NCBI RefSeq assembly: GCF_003813775.1
Contig: NZ_RPDH01000002.1
Coordinates: forward strand, 1,488,001 to 1,552,000
DNA length: 64,000 nt
Direction: 5' to 3'
Source: Chitinophaga lutea
Lineage (GTDB): Bacteria; Bacteroidota; Bacteroidia; Chitinophagales; Chitinophagaceae
A program made the translations under genes and the position numbers. The notes beneath the pieces were generated by a model. The model ran no database searches. It saw nothing but the letters and a program-made list of their open reading frames with translations, and was not told the DNA's origin. Shown here piece after piece: positions 18,159-25,600 of the stretch (positions are counted from its first letter, which is position 1; the number at the start of each line of letters is the position of its first letter).

Positions 18159-18893
18159 ATGTTCCATAAAAAGCTCCTGTACTGGCTGCCTGTATGTTCC
18201 CTGTTCTTCCTGGGAGCGTGCGGCGGGCATCAAACCCCAGGCACATCAAAAGACGAAAAGGCTGCACCCTCCGATCCCGTTCCTACAGCCCCGGCACAAT
18301 CCGTCCAGGCCGGTCCGGACGATTTTAACCTGACGCGTTTTCTGGCGGACGGCAACTACACCCTGCAATACGAAAGTGACGGTTTACTCAATGAAGACAG
18401 CCTGCCGGACAAAGTACTGGTGCTACAGGAAGTCAGCGAGGAGAGCCAATATCTCCCGCGGCTAACCATCATATTGCTGGGCGGGAAAACGGGATACCGC
18501 CTGTATTCCAAAAGTAAGACCGTGATGCCCGCCGAATTCAATTCCGATGGTTATCAACTCTTCGATACGGAAGCGGTGAAAATCGACTCCGGAAAAGTGA
18601 CGTTCGACCTCTATGCCGTTGGGCCCAACGGGCATATCTATTTTGATTATCGCTGGAAAAACAACCGGCTGGCCCTGCACGAACTGACGGGATATTTCAT
18701 GGGCGCGGGCTCCCATTCCGGGTTCACCTATCTCGCCGGAAACGGCGCCGAAGGCATTGTGGAGCGAACAGTGGTCAATACCATGGAGGAAGACATGCCG
18801 TCGGAAACCACCAAACAGCCCTTCACACTGCGATCCCCCACCAATTTTGAAAACTTCGATTATGAGAAATGCCTGCAGGAAATCTCCGAATAA
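18159..18893 (+). CDS. Hypothetical lipoprotein, first of three exported proteins
   Basis: 244 residues with a lipoprotein signal (lipobox FLGAC, Cys21), a Pro/Ala/Ser-rich linker at about 25-50, and a folded C-terminal part containing LLNEDSLPDKVLVLQEV, a pattern like that of proteins describing a calcium-loop or integrin-like repeat (D-x-L-x-D), then GYRLYSKSKTVMP. Family unknown. The next gene starts 10 bases after its stop, so they are probably cotranscribed. Confidence 0.7.
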   Translation: MFHKKLLYWLPVCSLFFLGACGGHQTPGTSKDEKAAPSDPVPTAPAQSVQAGPDDFNLTRFLADGNYTLQYESDGLLNEDSLPDKVLVLQEVSEESQYLPRLTIILLGGKTGYRLYSKSKTVMPAEFNSDGYQLFDTEAVKIDSGKVTFDLYAVGPNGHIYFDYRWKNNRLALHELTGYFMGAGSHSGFTYLAGNGAEGIVERTVVNTMEEDMPSETTKQPFTLRSPTNFENFDYEKCLQEISE

Positions 18894-18903
18894 ACTTCGT
18901 TCC

Positions 18904-19857
18904 ATGAATAAAAGATTGCTCCGGCTGCTGACGTTATGCTTATGCTCCCTGTCCGGGTACGCCCAAGACCAGGAGGCCATCACAGGTTATTACAGGTCAC
19001 CCGGCCCGTCCATACTTCTTGTGGACAGAGACCATCATTTCTACATCATTGCGTACGCCACGTTCATTCATGGGCGTTGGACCGTCGAGGGCAACCGGGT
19101 CAAGCTTATCCCGAAAAACCCGGAACACCCCTTTGAGCTGTATGGCAGATACAACCCCAACATCCGGGAAGGCTACCGCATCAAGTTCTACGGCTTCGAA
19201 AAAAATCAAACCTTCATAGGAAAAGCCGGCAGCGATACCATGCAGCGCGTCTTCAACCTTGACCCCAATTGTTTTGACGACAGCTATGTCCATCAATTCC
19301 CGGGCGCGACCGCATTTTCCTTTGCTGATTCCCTACGAACGGATGAGCCCGGGCAGAGGAAAACCTATACATTTCAACCCCGCAAACACAACGATTTCAT
19401 CGCTGTTTATCGCGATCCGGAAAAGTCGACCAAGGAAATGATTTTCGATATTGGCGGGGGCACTGAAAATCCCTTCTCAGACGGCGCCTACGTCTCCCTT
19501 GAAAAAGCGGAGCAGGATGAAAAGCTGAAACAGGAAGTGATGGAGCTCAGGGAACTCGGCAGGAAAAACAGAAATGAAGAGAATGTGTTTTTTTGCAACC
19601 CGTCGTACCGGTCTTTTGATACCACAGCTGTCAGCTTCCAGCAAAACTACACTTTCAATAAGGCCAAGAATGCGTATGTATCCAAACATAACTATGAAAA
19701 AGACGAAGAAATACATCCTGAAAAAAAGAATAACGCCTACCATTCCATCGGGATCCTATTTAAATACGAAAAGATAGCGCCCGCAGGCATCGTCGCAACA
19801 CCTTTCAAAATACAGGAGAAAAGCCTTTTTACCGCCAAATGCGGCGGGGAAGAATAA
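18904..19857 (+). CDS. Hypothetical secreted protein, second of three
   Basis: 317 residues from the ATG at 18904, which gives a standard signal peptide (cleavage after SGYAQ); the open frame extends upstream into the preceding gene without a plausible start. The N-terminal part (ITGYYRSPGPSILLVDRDHHFYIIAYATFIHGRW..) looks like a small beta-barrel domain that measures a property of a compound or surface, but I cannot name a family. A lysine/glutamate-rich helix follows (SLEKAEQDEKLKQEVMELRELGRKNRNEEN). Start is 10 bases after the preceding stop and 25 bases before the third gene. Confidence 0.7.
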   Translation: MNKRLLRLLTLCLCSLSGYAQDQEAITGYYRSPGPSILLVDRDHHFYIIAYATFIHGRWTVEGNRVKLIPKNPEHPFELYGRYNPNIREGYRIKFYGFEKNQTFIGKAGSDTMQRVFNLDPNCFDDSYVHQFPGATAFSFADSLRTDEPGQRKTYTFQPRKHNDFIAVYRDPEKSTKEMIFDIGGGTENPFSDGAYVSLEKAEQDEKLKQEVMELRELGRKNRNEENVFFCNPSYRSFDTTAVSFQQNYTFNKAKNAYVSKHNYEKDEEIHPEKKNNAYHSIGILFKYEKIAPAGIVATPFKIQEKSLFTAKCGGEE

Positions 19858-19882
19858 GATTCATCATCGTCCTGCTTATACC

Positions 19883-21142
19883 ATGAGAACCGTTTTCTAT
19901 ATTATTTCCTGCATGGCGTTACTGACGGCCTGCTCCCCGAAACTGATCGTCTCCGACAACCCGCAACCGGCCACCGAACCGCATGCCGTCCGGAACAAGG
20001 AATTGGTGACCCTCGTGTTTTTCAACTTTGGCAGCTCTGACAAACTGGACAATCATCTGTCTGCTTACAAACGGTTTGCGGAAGCGTTTAAAGACGCAGA
20101 AGAAGTACTGGTGCTGAAGACCGATCAGAACGAGGTGCTTGAATTTGAGAACTACGGTTACTTTTATTTCCACAACAACGGCACGAAATCCAGGCAGGGC
20201 ATGATATTATCGAATGGCATCGACAAACCTGTTGTCGTAACAAACCCGGACAACTATATCAAAACATATGAATCCTATTTTGGCGTCCCCTTCAACGACA
20301 AAGTATATTATTCCCGGATGCGGAAAGCGGAAATAGCAACCCGTCAAAAGGCGGCAATAGCGACGCTGGAAAAGAAATTCAAGGTAGACCAGCGCTATGC
20401 GGCCCAGTTGGCAGCACATTCCAACACTTCCTTCTACCCCAAAAATCCCGGTAACTCGCGCTGCCTCACCGGCAAAGTAACTGTCCGGTTCTATGAAGAC
20501 AGCGCCCGAACAAAAAAATCGCCGGTTCGCACCGAAACCGTATATGACGAAAACGGCCAGCTGCAGCGATATACCATGTTCATGAACGACGCGCTGTTTT
20601 CGGAGGATATCTATTACCGGAACAGCTACCACCTGATCGACAGCATCGTCAAAACCGACAACAATGGCCTGCGATCAGCCACCGTGTTTAAATACGGAAA
20701 AGACAGGTTCTCTATCGTTTCGGTGGATGCAAAAAATATGATGATCTCCAATGTCTTTCAGCTGAACGACCGGTTTCAGTGCGTCAGGAAGGAAACTTTC
20801 AACGGCAGCGGCGACCTCGTGGGCGCATCCTCATTTAAATATGATACCCTCGGGAGGGTGATTGAAGAAACCGGTGCAACACAGCGAATCAGGTATGAAT
20901 ACAACGGGCAGGAAGAATTTTATGCTGTCATGCGAATATACGGCGCGCCGGATGGAGCATTGCTGACCGAGAACATACGGCAGCAGGGAAAGGACAGGCT
21001 GTTGATGGTTTCGAAAAACGATGGCAGGGTGTCGTCAAGGAGCATTTCGTTTATGAGCCCCGATGGTTGTATAAAAACTGCGTACAACTATAATGGGAAT
21101 GATAAAATAACGGAGGTGTACGAGTACTTCTATGGGAATTAA
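19883..21142 (+). CDS. Hypothetical lipoprotein with YD-like repeats, third of three
   Basis: 419 residues, lipobox LLTAC with Cys17. The second half has several short strands of the type YDENGQLQRYTMF, FKYDTLGRVIEETG, IRYEYNGQEEFY and YNYNGNDKITEVYEY, which resemble YD/RHS-type or MORN-like antitoxin-like surface repeats. The N-terminal half is unknown. The gene ends at the very edge of the first tRNA-Ser repeat array. Function cannot be stated. Confidence 0.7.
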   Translation: MRTVFYIISCMALLTACSPKLIVSDNPQPATEPHAVRNKELVTLVFFNFGSSDKLDNHLSAYKRFAEAFKDAEEVLVLKTDQNEVLEFENYGYFYFHNNGTKSRQGMILSNGIDKPVVVTNPDNYIKTYESYFGVPFNDKVYYSRMRKAEIATRQKAAIATLEKKFKVDQRYAAQLAAHSNTSFYPKNPGNSRCLTGKVTVRFYEDSARTKKSPVRTETVYDENGQLQRYTMFMNDALFSEDIYYRNSYHLIDSIVKTDNNGLRSATVFKYGKDRFSIVSVDAKNMMISNVFQLNDRFQCVRKETFNGSGDLVGASSFKYDTLGRVIEETGATQRIRYEYNGQEEFYAVMRIYGAPDGALLTENIRQQGKDRLLMVSKNDGRVSSRSISFMSPDGCIKTAYNYNGNDKITEVYEYFYGN

Positions 21143-21160
21143 TGTCTGAACTCTTTATAA

Positions 21161-21545
21161 AACACCAATGTCCCGCAACCTGCGAGACATCAATTGAGGA
21201 GCGGAGGAAGAGGGATTCGACCCCCCGGACCTGCTCAGTCAAAATCATCGTTGCAAAGACTGTCACCCCCAAAAACACCAATGTCCCGCAATCTGCGAGA
21301 CATCAATTAAGGAGCGGAGGAAGAGGGATTCGAACCCCCGGACCTGTTACAGTCAAAATCATCGTTGCAAAGACTGCCCGCACTCCAAAAACACCAATGT
21401 CCCGCAACCTGCGAGACATTTAATTAGGAGCGGAGGAAGAGGGATTCGAACCCCGGAACTGTTACAGTCAAAATCATCGTTGCAAAGACTGCCCGCACCC
21501 CAAAAACACCAATGTCCCGCAACCTGCGAGACATTTAATTAGGAG
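21161..21545 (-). repeat. Tandem array 1 of tRNA-Ser 3' half plus terminator hairpin
   Basis: Units of 113-116 bases begin with AACACCAATG at 21161, 21274, 21390 and 21505. Each holds an imperfect hairpin (ATGTCCCGCA / TGCGAGACAT) and, in the first three, a copy of the last ~42 bases of tRNA-Ser (starting 21202, 21315 and 21431) joined to a scrambled anticodon region (AATCATCGTTGCAAAGACTG). The fourth leads into the intact tRNA gene. Read on the minus strand the order is intact tRNA, hairpin, then three truncated copies each followed by its own hairpin. Confidence 0.9.
21500..21535 (-). terminator. Terminator of tRNA-Ser copy 1
   Basis: On the minus strand ATGTCTCGCA-GGT-TGCGGGACAT, one mismatch in a 10-base stem, followed by TGGTGTTTTTG. 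The same hairpin recurs in each unit of both arrays. Confidence 0.7.
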
Positions 21546-21630
21546 CGGAGGAAGAGGGATTCGAACCCCCGGACCTGTTACAGTCAACAGTTTTCAAGAC
21601 TGCCGCAATCGACCGCTCTGCCATTCCTCC
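21546..21630 (-). tRNA. tRNA-Ser (anticodon UGA), copy 1
   Basis: 85-base class II tRNA. On the minus strand: acceptor GGAGGAA / TTCCTCC with discriminator G, D-arm GCAGAGCGG, anticodon stem GCAGT/ACTGT with loop CTTGAAA (anticodon TGA), a long variable arm and T-loop GGTTCGAATCC. CCA is not encoded. Identical in sequence to the copy at 23759-23843, including 30 or more bases of 5' flank. Confidence 0.95.
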
Positions 21631-21634
21631 GGCG

Positions 21635-21642
21635 CAAAAGTA
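21635..21642 (-). promoter_or_regulatory. -7 box of tRNA-Ser copy 1
   Basis: TACTTTTG on the minus strand, only four bases before the mature tRNA 5' end. A start five bases after the box would coincide with tRNA nucleotide 1. No -33 TTTG is seen. Confidence 0.45.
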
Positions 21643-21813
21643 TAAATCTGAACGGATTTTAAAAAATTATTTTGAGCGGCAGGGTTTTAACAGGGCCAAC
21701 CGTCGCTTCCCTGGCCGGTTCTGCCAAAACTTTTTTATGACGTCGTGTCGGAAGGAGGTTTAGGGAAACGCCTATCTACCTGAGCAAAGAAAAAATGATC
21801 GCGGCCGACCAAT

Positions 21814-22326
21814 TCACACCGCACAATTAATCTCAAACAAACTGACTTCGGCATCGTGATAGTGACCGGGAAGACTGTCTGTATCGCCAAGTTTTACCAA
21901 TCCCAGAAAATCAAACCCGCATTTTTTATAATAATTGATCAATGCCGTGTTCTCTCCCACCGTGTCCATTCTAATGAATTGCTTATGGTTTTCCCGGGCA
22001 TGTTTTTTCGCCCAGTCTACAATGACGGCCACCAGGTTCCTGCCTCTGAATGCCGGGTTGGTGGCGATACGGTGAATATATACGGCCGGGTCAGCATTTC
22101 TTTTTCCCCAGATCTGCGGATCGCTGAAAGCGGTTACCCAAATGCAGGCGATTTCATTGTCTAATACGATCTTCCACTGCCTGTTTTCCGCGATTTCGGT
22201 TTCGATAAGGCTTCTTTCAAATTCCGGCCAGAGAACAATGTTTTTTGTCCGCTGAAAATCGGTAGCTAAACGGTATAATCTGAAAATTTCTTCGATATCG
22301 TTGCTGCTGCTGTTTGCTATGATCAC
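21814..22326 (-). CDS. GNAT family N-acetyltransferase
   Basis: 170-residue acetyl-CoA-dependent acetyltransferase, cytoplasmic. The acetyl-CoA region is IHRIATNPAFRGRNLVAVIVDWAKKHA and the C-terminal signature is TVGENTALINYYKKCGFDFLG. Acceptor substrate is unknown. The gene lies between two tRNA-Ser arrays, divergent from the racemase gene. A -7 box candidate (TATATTTG on the minus strand, 22361-22354) is about 28 bases upstream. Confidence 0.9.
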   Translation of the reverse strand: MIIANSSSNDIEEIFRLYRLATDFQRTKNIVLWPEFERSLIETEIAENRQWKIVLDNEIACIWVTAFSDPQIWGKRNADPAVYIHRIATNPAFRGRNLVAVIVDWAKKHARENHKQFIRMDTVGENTALINYYKKCGFDFLGLVKLGDTDSLPGHYHDAEVSLFEINCAV

Positions 22327-22353
22327 TGCTTTTGATGTTTCTGGTTACCTCAA

Positions 22354-22361
22354 CAAATATA
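22354..22361 (-). promoter_or_regulatory. -7 box of the GNAT gene
   Basis: TATATTTG on the minus strand, an exact TAnnTTTG, 28 bases before the start codon. No clear -33 element. Confidence 0.35.
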
Positions 22362-22428
22362 GAGATAAAACGGAGCCGGAGCTTCATTGACCATCGCATT
22401 ATCAAGCGATACGATGCCGTATTTTATC

Positions 22429-22436
22429 TAAATTTG
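22429..22436 (+). promoter_or_regulatory. -7 box of the racemase gene
   Basis: TAAATTTG, exact TAnnTTTG, about 45 bases before the racemase start codon. No clear -33 element at 19-21 bases. Confidence 0.4.
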
Positions 22437-22480
22437 ACGCATCGCACAAATAACCTTCAGTAATAAGTAAAAGCATTTTT

Positions 22481-23161
22481 ATGAAAAAAATCGGATTGGT
22501 AGGCGGAATAAGCTGGGTATCGACACTGGATTACTACAGGTTTATCAATGAGGGCGTACATGAAAAATTAGGCGGATTGAATGCAGCCGAATGTATCATA
22601 TACTCTTTGAATTTCGGGGATGTGCAGGCTGTAGGTTGGGAGAATTCCTTCGGGCTACTATTGAATGCCTGTGAAAGCCTGAAAAGAAGCGGAGTGGACG
22701 GCATTGTGCTATGCGCCAATACCGCGCACCTTTTCGCAGATCAACTTCAGGAGGCGATCCAGCTGCCGATTATCCACATTGTTGCAGAAACTGCCAAAGC
22801 CATCAACAAAGAGGGCTATAAAAAAGCAGGCCTGCTGGGAACCAGGTTCACGATGGAAATGGATTTTTATAAAGACAAGCTTGAAGCGTACGGGCTTGAG
22901 GTGTTGACCCCCGAAAAGCAGGAAACAAGAGATTATATCCAGTACACGGTAAAAGAGGAACTGGGGGTTGGATTGATCAACCCCGAAACCAAGGTGAACT
23001 ACATTTCAATTGTGAAAGACCTGGTCGACCGTGGTGCGGAATGTATCATTTTAGGCTGTACGGAAATCCCTCTACTGATAAGCCAGGACGATTTTACGAT
23101 ACCGGTTTTTGACACGGCTAAAATACATTCACGGGCCATTGTGGATTATATCGTTTCGTAA
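22481..23161 (+). CDS. Aspartate/glutamate racemase family protein
   Basis: 226-residue cofactor-independent racemase of the Asp/Glu/hydantoin family. N-terminal KKIGLVGGISWVSTLDYY is typical of aspartate racemases. The two catalytic cysteines are Cys78 in VLCANTAH and Cys193 in ILGCTEIPLL. It could make D-aspartate or D-glutamate, or act on a relative such as a D-amino acid for envelope use. The stop codon is the first base group of the second tRNA-Ser array (the repeat begins in TAA at 23161), so the array junction lies exactly at the gene end. Confidence 0.92.
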   Translation: MKKIGLVGGISWVSTLDYYRFINEGVHEKLGGLNAAECIIYSLNFGDVQAVGWENSFGLLLNACESLKRSGVDGIVLCANTAHLFADQLQEAIQLPIIHIVAETAKAINKEGYKKAGLLGTRFTMEMDFYKDKLEAYGLEVLTPEKQETRDYIQYTVKEELGVGLINPETKVNYISIVKDLVDRGAECIILGCTEIPLLISQDDFTIPVFDTAKIHSRAIVDYIVS

Positions 23162-23758
23162 ACCTGCGAGACATTTAATTAGGAGCAAAGGAAGAGGGAT
23201 TCAACCTCCCCGACCTGTTACCGTCAAAATCATCATTGCAAAGACTGCCGACCCCAAAAAACACCAATGTCCCGCAACCTGCGAGACATCAATTAAGGAG
23301 CGGAGGAAGAGGGATTCGAACCCCGGACCTGTTACAGTCAAAATCATCGTTGCAAAGACTGTCACCCACTAAAACACCAATGTCCCGCAACCTGCGAGAC
23401 ATCAATTAAGGAGCGGAGGAAGAGGGATTCGAACCCCCGGACCTGTTACAGTCAAAATCATCGTTGCAAAGACTGTCACCCCCAAAAAACACCAATGTCC
23501 CGCAATCTGCGAGACATCAATTAAGGAGCGGAGGAAGAGGGATTCGAACCCCCGGACCTGTTACAGTCAAAATCATCGTTGCAAAGACTGTCACCCACTA
23601 AAAACACCAATGTCCCGCAACCTGCGAGACATCAATTAAGGAGCGGAGGAAGAGGGATTCAACCTCCCCGACCTGTTACCGTCAAAATCATCATTACAAA
23701 GACTGCCGACCCCCAAAAACACCAATGTCCCGCAATCTGCGAGACATCAATTAAGGAG
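23161..23758 (-). repeat. Tandem array 2 of tRNA-Ser 3' half plus terminator hairpin
   Basis: Same unit as array 1, here with five truncated tRNA copies (near 23185, 23298, 23412, 23527 and 23642) before the intact tRNA at 23759. Unit starts (AACACCAATG) are at 23260, 23373, 23488, 23603 and 23718, spacing 113-115; the first unit is cut inside the hairpin at the racemase stop. Two units (first and fifth) share a variant with a broken T-arm (TTCAACCTCCCCG) and CATCATT in place of CATCGTT, which indicates block duplication inside the array. Confidence 0.9.
23715..23747 (-). terminator. Terminator of tRNA-Ser copy 2
   Basis: Minus-strand hairpin with a 10-base stem, one mismatch and loop GAT, then TGGTGTTTTTG. 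Same design as for copy 1. Confidence 0.7.
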
Positions 23759-23843
23759 CGGAGGAAGAGGGATTCGAACCCCCGGACCTGTTACAGTCAA
23801 CAGTTTTCAAGACTGCCGCAATCGACCGCTCTGCCATTCCTCC
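23759..23843 (-). tRNA. tRNA-Ser (anticodon UGA), copy 2
   Basis: 85 bases, same sequence as the copy at 21546-21630: acceptor GGAGGAA/TTCCTCC, anticodon loop CTTGAAA, long variable arm, T-loop TTCGAAT. The 5' flank GCGCAAAAGTATAAATCTG (plus-strand order) is also the same, so the gene was duplicated with its promoter. Confidence 0.95.
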
Positions 23844-23847
23844 GGCG

Positions 23848-23855
23848 CAAAAGTA
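23848..23855 (-). promoter_or_regulatory. -7 box of tRNA-Ser copy 2
   Basis: TACTTTTG on the minus strand, four bases from the tRNA 5' end, as at copy 1. Confidence 0.45.
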
Positions 23856-23900
23856 TAAATCTGAACGGATTTTAAAAAAAAATTTTAGCCCTTCCCGCTT

Positions 23901-23933
23901 AAAAAAACCAAAAAACCGCCATGGCAGGCGGTT
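23901..23933 (-). terminator. Distal terminator of the efflux operon
   Basis: Minus strand AACCGCC-tgccat-GGCGGTT followed by TTTTGGTTTTTTT. Second of two terminators after the outer-membrane factor gene; it also shields the tRNA-Ser gene from read-through. Confidence 0.75.
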
Positions 23934-23952
23934 ACAGCTGAATATTTTTTAT

Positions 23953-23993
23953 AAAAAAACCGGTAAACCGCCCTCAAGGCTAAGTTTACCGGT
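23953..23993 (-). terminator. Proximal terminator of the efflux operon
   Basis: Perfect 10-base arms ACCGGTAAAC / GTTTACCGGT around a 15-base loop, followed on the minus strand by TTTTTTTAT. It lies 180 bases beyond the last efflux gene; the sequence between (23994-24172) shows nothing else. Confidence 0.8.
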
Positions 23994-24172
23994 ACAACCT
24001 GATGTTCATGAAGAGCGGTGTAACGTTGACAGATGACAGTTGTGGCTTGCATTCTTCTATAACCAGTCTGTTGATCCGGATATACAACTATCACCTGTCT
24101 GCATCCGCCATTCTTCGTTGTTTGTGTATGAATGGAAGCGGTTCGAAGGGTTCCCCTCCTCCCCGCTCGTTT

Positions 24173-25582
24173 TTACTGATAACCGCCGCCCAGGGAACGG
24201 TAAAGTTCCACCATGGCAGAGAGGCGCTGGCGGCGGATGTCCGCCTGTGCCAGTTCCGCCTGCAGGCTGCTGGTCTGCGCCGAGATCACTTCCAGGTAGT
24301 TCGCCAGGCCGCTGCGGAAAAGCAGGCGGGCATTGAAAACGGCCTTTTGGGTGGTTTCGAGGCGGGAGGTGGCAATGGTTTGCTGTTCCTGCAGTTTGTC
24401 GAGCTGCACCAGGGCGTCAGACACTTCGCGCACGGCGTTGGTCACCGACTGGCGGAAGAGGATAACTGCCTGGTCGCGTTCCACTTTCGCCACTTCCAGC
24501 TGCGTTTTCAGGCGGCGCTGCTGGAAAATGGGCTGGGCGATATTGCCCGCCACGGTGCCGAACAGCGAGTTGGGAATGGAAAACCATTTGCCGATCTCGT
24601 AGGCGTTGAGGCCGCCGTTGGCGGTGAGGCTCAGCGCCGGGTACATCGCGCCCTGCGCTACGCCTACGTTGGCGTTGGCGGCTTTCAGGCCCAGTTCGGA
24701 AGCTTTCACGTCGGGGCGGTTGCTGATCACAGCAGCCGGTACGCCGGTGGAAAGATCGTCCCATACCTTAAAGCGGTCGAGCGTGGTGTTGCGCGCCACG
24801 GGGCCGGGCATCTGCCCCATCAGGATGCGGATGGCGTTTTCCTGGATGGCGGCCGCCTGTTCCAGCTGCGGGATCAGCAGTTCCGCGGCCTGCTGCTGTA
24901 TGATGGCCTGCTGCACAGCCAGTTCCGTTACGTCACCGGCGGTTTTCTGCATGCGGATCATCTGTACGATGGTATCGCTCAGGGTGGCGTTGCTGCGGGC
25001 AATGCGAAGCTGTTCGTCGAGCATCAGCAGGTTGAAGTAGCTGTTGGCCACATTGGCCACCAGGCCGGTCTGGATGGCTTTGGCGGCTTCGAACGACTGG
25101 AGGTAGGTGGCCAGCGCGGCTTCCTTCTGGCGGCGGATTTTGCCCCATATGTCTATTTCCCAGCTGATGCCTACGCCCAGGTTATAATCCTCGATATGGT
25201 TCGTTTTGAGGAAGTTTTCCAGGCTCAGGCCGTTCAGGCTGTTTTTGGAAGGAATGGTCGTATTGGCGGTGGCGTTAGCCGTTACAGACGGCAGCATGGC
25301 GGCTTTGGCCTGTTTTACGTAGGCCGAGGCCGATTCGATGCGCTTGAGCGCCACCTGCAGGTCGAAGTTGTTCACCAGTGCGTCACCGATCAGCTGCTGC
25401 AGCGCGGGATCCGGGAAAAACTGCCGCCAGGAGGCTTTGGACACCGTACTGTCAGATGCGGCGGTCCTGCCAAACTGGGCCGGTACGGCCACTTCGGGCC
25501 GCCTGTAGTCTTTTCCGACCTTACAGGCGGCAAACGAAGCTGCCGTGAGTATAGCTATTAGATATTTTGAATATTGCATCAT
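24173..25582 (-). CDS. RND efflux outer-membrane lipoprotein (NodT/OprM type)
   Basis: 469-residue TolC-family outer-membrane channel. Lipobox SFAAC (Cys20) followed by KVGKDYRRPEVAVPAQFG, the standard N-terminus of NodT-type factors. The two outer membrane factor repeats are visible, with ISWEIDIWGKIRRQKEAALATY in the first half and FRSGLANYLEVISAQTSSLQAELAQADIRRQRLSAMVELYRSLGGGY at the end. It completes the tripartite pump coded upstream; the gap to the permease gene is 18 bases. Confidence 0.95.
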   Translation of the reverse strand: MMQYSKYLIAILTAASFAACKVGKDYRRPEVAVPAQFGRTAASDSTVSKASWRQFFPDPALQQLIGDALVNNFDLQVALKRIESASAYVKQAKAAMLPSVTANATANTTIPSKNSLNGLSLENFLKTNHIEDYNLGVGISWEIDIWGKIRRQKEAALATYLQSFEAAKAIQTGLVANVANSYFNLLMLDEQLRIARSNATLSDTIVQMIRMQKTAGDVTELAVQQAIIQQQAAELLIPQLEQAAAIQENAIRILMGQMPGPVARNTTLDRFKVWDDLSTGVPAAVISNRPDVKASELGLKAANANVGVAQGAMYPALSLTANGGLNAYEIGKWFSIPNSLFGTVAGNIAQPIFQQRRLKTQLEVAKVERDQAVILFRQSVTNAVREVSDALVQLDKLQEQQTIATSRLETTQKAVFNARLLFRSGLANYLEVISAQTSSLQAELAQADIRRQRLSAMVELYRSLGGGYQ

Positions 25583-25600
25583 ATTATGCCTTAATTTTAT

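Noticed and set aside
21161..23843. Repeat arrays as a CRISPR
   Set aside because: The whole 115-base unit is conserved, including the parts that would be spacers, and the unit is derived from tRNA-Ser. No cas genes are near.
23109..23875. Open frames of 87 and 98 codons running through array 2
   Set aside because: They are translations of the tRNA repeat units (repeating KRRKRDSN-type peptides) and begin inside the racemase gene or a unit; no coding evidence.
24002..25561. 519-codon plus-strand frame opposite the outer-membrane factor
   Set aside because: Same reason: the minus-strand gene has all outer-membrane factor motifs.
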